Program-made: the position numbers and the translations under genes | The notes under the pieces: generated by a model | The model's database searches: none | Seen by the model: only the letters and a program-made list of their open reading frames with translations | Told to the model about the DNA's origin: nothing | From: Obelidium mucronatum | Taxonomy: Eukaryota > Chytridiomycota > Chytridiomycetes > Chytridiales > Chytriomycetaceae | Reading direction: 5' to 3' | NCBI GenBank assembly: GCA_025765595.1 | Contig: JAIVFH010000060.1 | Coordinates: 157,334-221,333 of the forward strand | Length of the DNA stretch: 64,000 bases | In this document: positions 58,579-64,000 of the stretch, piece after piece | How positions within the stretch are numbered: position 1 is the first letter of the stretch | Layout: each line of letters starts with the position of its first letter

Positions 58579-59882
58579 TTATGCTTTATTTATCCTTTGT
58601 TTGTTTGCCGCCGATCGCATCACTTCAACACACAGCAACAAACTACGCAAATCCTCGGCGGATGCAGTCTCGCAGTGTCGCTGCAGGGCGGAGAAAGTGT
58701 CGTTGAATACCACAAAATTGGTTTCGTACTCTTCGGAGTTTTCAGCACTCAGTCGGAGTTCCTAAACGTGTTTTAAAGGACGTTTTAGAACTCCAAGTAA
58801 GAAGACAAAAAACTCAACTGCAAACTGGTCGAGAAATTGGTCGATCCAGGCGGAGCAGCCGAGCAGCGCTGGTATTGAAAGAAAAGCCTCCTTACAAGAC
58901 TGCAGTTGACTGAGAAAGTGTATTCGTTTTGCTTCATGATCCTTTGATGGACTTTCCACTGAGGCTTTGGATTTTGGAATCTCCTTTTTCCCCATTTCCG
59001 AAAAGTAGCGCTAAAGTTGAAAATGCATGTCAGTCTTAGGCTGATCGAGGAAGTACTCACAATGTGGGGTTCATTTACAGGGTCGTGGTTTCCCTTATAC
59101 AGAACGTCCAATACCTGTGCTCTTTCCAACACGCCACAAACGTCCAAGAACTTTCCCTTCATTGTGACAGACTTCATTACGTTTTGCCTGAGGTTTTGTA
59201 TGGTTGTGCTTCGTGAGACCTTGATAACAATATCCACAAATTCTTTCGCCTTTTCAGGGCCAATACTAGGAATAGACTCAAGTTCGTAGTATGGATTCAA
59301 ATTCATATGGCCGTACAAAGATTCCGATGATGAAATTGTTGTGTCCTGCGATGACGATATGGATGACGATGAGTCGCCAGCATGGCTAAGGCTGTAGGTT
59401 TTTTCATCGAGCTGGGATTCAATCTGTTTCATGCGCGAGAGTTCTTTTCTCATGAGAGCATTCTGTTGTTGTAATCCGTTGCATGACTGACATCCTGTTG
59501 AAAGTCGCCCTGTAGCGTCAGATTCCAGGACAGGAGAATTTAAAAGTAATGCTTCTCGCAGGCTGGCTATCTCTGCTTCCAAAGAATGAATCTGCTGGGC
59601 CTGCGACTGGAAGTAAAAATAGAATGTCAGTGCATACAGGATGTCCAGAAGGGGGTGCTCGCCTTGGAAAGATGAAGCGATTCTTCCAGTCGAGATTCCA
59701 AATCTTTGATAAGAAACATCCGTCGCTCTCTTGAAGTGGGTTATTTTAACAAGTATTGTATCAGTTTTCCCGCGCCTCATCGCCTTTTGATTGACTCTAT
59801 TCTGCAGCTGCCTTTCTGAAGTTATTCTGCGCTTGTAAGTTTTCTTTTGGTTGGCGCTGCTTTGGCCGCTGTTGGAATTCAT
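58579..59882 (-). CDS. bZIP transcription factor
   Basis: Exons 59882-59776, 59729-59663, 59606-59061, 59010-58819 and 58761-58579 give 364 aa. Splicing yields a perfect basic region QNRVNQKAMRERRMF and a zipper continuing LIKDLESRLEESL ... IHSLEAEIASLREAL. This reading needs two introns with GC donors (AG gcgcgg at 59775 and AAG gcgagc at 59662); their lengths (46 and 56) sum to a multiple of three, so the unspliced frame also stays open but destroys the motif. The C-terminal half (IVIKVSRSTTIQNLRQNVM, FLDVCGVLERAQVLDVLYKGN) is of unknown fold, and the last exon uses a GTTGAG donor. A CxxC pair (CQSC) lies near residue 95. It is a nuclear DNA-binding regulator, target unknown. Confidence 0.85.
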
Positions 59883-59891
59883 AGATTGTTT

Positions 59892-60584
59892 TTATTGTCC
59901 AAGGTCAAACGGCGGCAGCCCAAACTCGGCGGGCTCAAATTCCTCCAAACTGGGCAAAACCTTCGCACACTTCGCAGCCAGCAAAGGGTCCACGGTCAAG
60001 CACGGATCAGGAACCCAAACAATAGTCATGTTGGCTGCTAAACCAGCTTCAACACCCAGTGGAGAATCCTCAAAGACTAAACAATGCGAGTCCTGACTAG
60101 TCACATTGCATCCCAGCTTATGTGCGCCTGCGAGAAACAAGTCTGGAAAAGGTTTTCCCCGTTCGATGTGCGAATCATCACTGCAAACCACGTTTCCACC
60201 AAACAGATCAAAGAGCTCCTTGTTGCTGCTCGCTTTTTTGTTAAAAGCAGATCGAGTCGAGGAAGTCGCGATGCAGATGGGAACATTGTTGGCGTTCAGA
60301 TGGGTCACCAACCGAATGACTCCAGGCAAAGGCTTACACTCTGGGTACAAGTCTTCCAAGATCCGCTTCCGTTCTTGGATGTACTCTTCTGGTGTCATTG
60401 GAATCTTGTAATGATCAAGGAAATAGGCTGCGGCGTCCGCCTCCTTCCTTCCCATAATCTTTTGCTTTATAGTCCAGGTGTATGTCAAGCCAAATGGAGC
60501 CAAGAGGCGATTATTTGCTTCAGTGTAAGGATCTTCGAGGAGAAGCCCATCCATATCAAATACAACGTAAGTGATTTTTGGCAT
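59892..60584 (-). CDS. HAD-family phosphatase, pseudouridine-5'-phosphatase (HDHD1) type
   Basis: Intronless, 230 aa from the ATG at 60584. All HAD motifs are there: motif I VVFDMDGLLLED with the nucleophile and acid/base Asp, a cap domain (GRKEADAAAYFLDHY), motif II ICIATSSTRSAF, Lys in IERGKPFPDLFL, motif IV VFEDSPLGVEAGLAANM. This is the GS1/HDHD1-like small-molecule phosphatase pattern; substrate (pseudouridine 5'-phosphate or other sugar phosphate) is inferred. Its stop codon is nine bases before the ATG of the bZIP gene. A broken relative lies at the right window edge. Confidence 0.88.
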   Translation of the reverse strand: MPKITYVVFDMDGLLLEDPYTEANNRLLAPFGLTYTWTIKQKIMGRKEADAAAYFLDHYKIPMTPEEYIQERKRILEDLYPECKPLPGVIRLVTHLNANNVPICIATSSTRSAFNKKASSNKELFDLFGGNVVCSDDSHIERGKPFPDLFLAGAHKLGCNVTSQDSHCLVFEDSPLGVEAGLAANMTIVWVPDPCLTVDPLLAAKCAKVLPSLEEFEPAEFGLPPFDLGQ

Positions 60585-60655
60585 GTTAATTAAACCTCAT
60601 TCGATGTGGCGAAGCACTAGTCCACTGATATTAATATTCAAGTTTTTATTAAATA

Positions 60656-61716
60656 TTATTCTAAATCAATATCATGGTCATCTCGGGTTGACCCAGGGCA
60701 TATCGACGCCATTTCATCGATGGAAACAAACTTATCGCCACACCAAACACAATAGAAATAGGTTTCTCTCAAATACTGATTCACTCGCAACAATTTTGAA
60801 ACGGTCTAAATAAAGATGAAGATGTTTGAGATAGTAGACACTTCAGATAATACAAACATGCCTCTAGTTCCTCGAAGCCAGATTCTCGCTCACAATCCGA
60901 TTCCTCTTCCAGTTCTGCATCTGTCGCCAGCTGCTTGTAATATTCTCCTCGAGAAGACAAAACATCTGCCTTGATCGATGAGACATCATAATCATCTGAG
61001 AGAAGTTTCTGTTTCCGTTCGGGAATCCACATTTCCGAACGAGGCAGCCCAGCAGCTTCATCTAATCCCTGAAGAGCTTTTCGTGCCCGCATTAATTCCC
61101 CATTCATTTTCGCTTCTATTCGCTTCTTTGCAGCGGAAACTCGATATTCTTCCTGTGACTGTTTCACGACGGAGTCCGCGAGTAATTCACTTGATGCCAA
61201 GATTTCCTTATGATGAGTATCCATTCCAAGACCCCCATGTCCTGTTTTGTTTTTTTGTTCAAAGGATCGCGGCTCGAAGTTGTGATTACCTGTTTTTATA
61301 TTCACAGCAATGGGTTCCTGCAGCCTTGTGGACAAGGCATCATCCCTCCCCAACTTCATTCCCTTTCTGCAACAACAATATAAATGCAAAAAGAAACACT
61401 GACATGTAGAGAACGTACTTGAATCCGAGTTTGGCAAGCATACCAAATCCCTTATTATCATCGACGAGCACATTCGTCTTCAGACCTTCCTCTCTTGCCT
61501 CCATCTCTATCCACCAAGTCACTTTTTAAGCTCTTCACTATCGGATAGTACACGCGTACCCCTCTCCTTCGCAGACTTGACTGTTCCCTTACGTCGACTC
61601 TCTTCCAGATCGAGCTTCCGCTTCTGCTGGTATGTCAGCTGTTTTTTGGGCTTTGGTGCTTCCTCGAAAGTCATCGACATGTAATCATCGTCACTGTCGT
61701 TTGCTCGTTTTGACAT
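60656..61716 (-). CDS. GPATCH11: G-patch protein, GPATCH11 (CCDC75) homologue
   Basis: Exons 61716-61560, 61506-61419, 61366-60862 and 60805-60656 give 299 aa. The start DSDDDYMSMTF matches the family's acidic beginning. The G-patch reads NKGFGMLAKLGFK joined to KGMKLGR, then EPIAVNIKTG. The end YLRETYFYCVWCGDKF ... CPGSTRDDHD is the GPATCH11 signature. Human GPATCH11 is a centromere- and splicing-associated nuclear protein. The last intron starts with GC (gcatgt) because no GT in the right phase exists. The gene is divergent from CFAP410, 38 bases away. Confidence 0.9.
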
Positions 61717-61754
61717 TGTTCGAATTGTTCTTTCAAAGATTATTTAAAATTAAA
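61717..61754. promoter_or_regulatory. 38-bp divergent gap, GPATCH11 / CFAP410
   Basis: The two start codons are 38 bases apart on opposite strands, in an A/T-rich sequence with a ttcgaattgttctttc stretch. A shared bidirectional promoter is implied. Confidence 0.45.
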
Positions 61755-63641
61755 ATGATTCTAAGTGAGTCTCTGATTCTTTCGAAAGCAAAAGGATTCT
61801 CGCGAACTGGCGCGTCCAAAGACGTATGTGAGTAGCTTTGTTGTTGGTTGTTGCGCGCCTCTAACCAACTGTTCTCATGAAATTAGCACAGATAAGGTCA
61901 ATCAATCTGTGGGGACAGGTAAGAAGATACATATATAGTTATTGAGCAAAATAGACCTCTGAAGAGTCCCGCCACTTGTGTTGGTGGTCACACAGAACTT
62001 AGACGACGTTTCGTGCCTGGCAGGATTACCTGACTTGGAAGTAGTGTCTTTGCCTGTCAACAGAATATCAGATCTCTCTGCCTTCTCTTACCTGTCAAAG
62101 TGCAATCATTTTTCTTTCATGGGTGTAGTGTTGAGGAATCTGATCCATAACCCCACTTTCCCACACTCAGATTGCAAGAGCTATATCTCCGCAAGAACGA
62201 AATCTCAGACCCCAGACAACTCGCCCATCTGATTCACCTGCCTTTCTTAAAGAGTCTTTGGATCGCTGAAAACCCATTCTGCGACAAGATCCCAAACTAT
62301 AGAATCTCAATGATACGACTATTTCCGAATCTGCAAAAATTGGATGATAAAGAAGTCACGGATCGGGAACGAAGAGACGCGTTCAAGGCGGATAGTGCCA
62401 GCGAAAGCGAAAGCTCTCCGGTTTCGGTATCACCTCCAAAAGTGTCTCCATTAAAACCTCCTGCACCCAGCAAACCAGGAATTTCCAACATGAGAAGACA
62501 ACCCCAGCCTCTAAATCAAAAACAGGAATCCCCCTTTTCTGGCGATGCGAATTTTTTTGGAAACGTTCGCAGTATTGAACAACGATACACCCAACAAAAA
62601 GCAAGCGGGCCTAACCGACAATCTTTTTCGGACCCAACTAGCTCTGAAGATGAAGAGTTGCGTGCTCAAATTGAACTCTTGCAACGACAACGCCGCAAAA
62701 CAAGTGAACCTCTCTCAAAAAGCTATGATGAACGGCCATTGCGTCCTGCTCCTGTAAAATCAAACGACCATCTCATTGGGCAAGGCGTTATTGGCTCATA
62801 CGATTCCCGCATCGAATTCATGAAATCAATTCCAACATCAAAATCCAAACCGAGTTACGAGAGCCAAATTCTCCGCGATAAGCAGTTCCAAGATCATTTG
62901 GACCGCGGAACAAACGTATCACAAGTGCCAATCCAGGCCCGCGTCGATCACAGAAAAAGGCACGACGATGGAAGTTTCCCAAAGAGTCATTTGGCTGGAT
63001 CAGGAGTCAGCGTGACGGAACAGTTGGATCAAGAACAACGTGATTTTAGAATGAGGAACCCGGACTGGGATAATGAAAACAATCATCTCGAAGGCGCTTC
63101 GATGCATGTGACGAATGACAAGGAAATTAATACCGATTTCCGGAGACGTGCTTTCGGTCCTTTTGGAGAAGGAGCACAGCACTTGCAAGGATCTGGTGCA
63201 AACGTCGACTTCATACCACATAAGGAGCAGGATTATCGGTATCGTCATGGCGATTTGCATCATCCAATGTCAGAAGAACAGCATATCAGTGGTTCGTCGA
63301 TGGCTGTTAAAGTAGGAGCTGAATACCATGATCCTAGATTGGGTCATGAGGCTTTTACAAATCCGCATGTTCGAGGATCAGGTGCAAGAGTGTTTAGTGA
63401 GGAGGATTACGACAATTTTCCTGTTATGGAAGTGCAGGCAGAGACTATCAAAGCATCAAAAACCAACAAAATACCCACCAATGCGGCGCAGTCCACAAAA
63501 CCGAACAGTATCAATCCTTCAAAGATAAAGCCAGAGTGGTTGAAAGAACCTCCAGCACAAACATCAGTTCAACCGAATGTGGGAAATGCAACTGCATCCA
63601 AACCTAATGTAAGGGATTACAACAGTCCTTCATTTCGATAA
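61755..63641 (+). CDS. CFAP410: CFAP410 (C21orf2) homologue with repeat-rich tail
   Basis: Exons 61755-61827, 61887-61918, 61996-62099 and 62171-63641 give 559 aa, about twice the human length. The N-terminal LRR cap is conserved: LILSKAKGFS, INLWGQNLDDVSCLAGLPDLEVVSLPVNRISDL, LQELYLRKNEI, LWIAENPFCD, FPNLQKLDDKEVT. CFAP410 works with NEK1 at the basal body and in ciliary maintenance. The long tail is Ser/Pro-rich, then holds about five repeats of ~32 residues beginning H-L/I/V-x-G-S/A-G/S (HLAGSGVSV, HLEGASMHV, HLQGSGANV, HISGSSMAV, HVRGSGARV). I know of no such repeat in animal CFAP410. Confidence 0.88.
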
Positions 63642-63819
63642 CATACTCATTTTTTTGTTATTTGTTTGTCAGAATAATCTTCTTCTTGCCGTATTGAGCA
63701 TTGTTAAAGATTTGGATACAAACTCGTTACAAGTTCTTCAACACGAAGTGAATCGCTTGTTAACTAACTGAGATTTATTGCCGTTTTCTTTAAACAATAT
63801 AATGTGGTAGCTTTAACAG

Positions 63820-64000
63820 TTATGGAAATGCAGGTAATCCAAATTCAGCTGGATCAAATTCTTCCATACTGCGGAGTATTTTTGCACACTTCTCCGTCAA
63901 ATCACTGGGAATAGCAAGATTGGTATCAGGCACCATATCACGGTCATATTAGCCGCCATCCCTGCTCTGGCTCCCAGAATCGCGTTCAAAAACCAGACAA
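63820..64000 (-). pseudogene. Broken HAD phosphatase copy at window edge
   Basis: The minus strand ends ILRSMEEFDPAEFGLPAFP, matching the end of the HAD protein at 59892 (VLPSLEEFEPAEFGLPPF). Upstream, CLVFE is followed by a frame shift, GARAGMAANMTVIW and another shift before VPDT. At least two indels within 150 bases make it a pseudogene; it continues beyond the window. Confidence 0.7.

Noticed and set aside
61506..61522. Sixteen-base intron (gtgacttggtggatag) in GPATCH11
   Set aside because: Far too short; the 53-nt intron at 61507-61559 gives a better frame and restores the family sequence.
62297..62604. Minus-strand frames opposite CFAP410
   Set aside because: Shadows of the coding strand without motifs.

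Overview
The window is nuclear DNA of a zoospore-forming fungus, most likely a chytrid (Chytridiomycota). Nearly every gene has short spliceosomal introns (about 43-100 nt). The content is fungal: a Cdc3-type septin, a VTC4 polyphosphate polymerase, a Nam9-type mitochondrial uS4 and a flavocytochrome b2. It also carries flagellar genes that Dikarya lack: IFT81, CFAP410 and a CIMIP1/C20orf85-like protein. Exon models were assembled by eye from GT/GC..AG signals, reading-frame phase and family motifs. For every model given as intact, the summed exon length is a multiple of three.

Layout. 1-4.2 kb: a decayed Plavaka-type DNA transposase running off the left edge, with an intact unknown gene divergent from it. 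4.7-6.5 kb: a tandem pair of F-box/LRR genes. 6.5-18.8 kb: ECD/SGT1, VTC4, septin CDC3, then IFT81 flanked by an inverted pair of small PH-like proteins. 19.1-31.1 kb: a cyclic-nucleotide-gated channel homologue with an abnormal pore, mitochondrial uS4, a CBS protein, a secreted subtilase, a glycine-rich RNA-binding protein and a multipass membrane protein. 31.2-56 kb: a faster-evolving block. Two inverted arms of about 2.4 kb, each with a flavocytochrome b2 gene, bracket about 18.5 kb of single-pass membrane proteins, an LRR protein, MscL, a CIMIP1-like gene, two rhodopsin-type 7TM receptors (one dead), a large F-box-like protein, an ADCK1-type kinase, an esterase and an F-box protein. 56-64 kb: MATH-BTB-BTB, bZIP, HAD phosphatase and GPATCH11 genes packed head-to-tail with gaps of 39, 9 and 71 nt, then divergent CFAP410 and a broken HAD copy at the right edge.

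Functional links are limited. IFT81, CFAP410 and the CIMIP1-like protein serve the flagellum. The CNG homologue, the 7TM receptors and MscL suggest sensory and osmotic signalling of a naked zoospore. VTC4 and flavocytochrome b2 are metabolic. The most unusual signals are the inverted b2 repeat with a mosaic, nonsense-carrying copy, the missing CNG pore filter, four apparent GC-AG introns, the near-operonic spacing at 56-62 kb, the MscL, and a receptor with two clean stops in an otherwise open frame.
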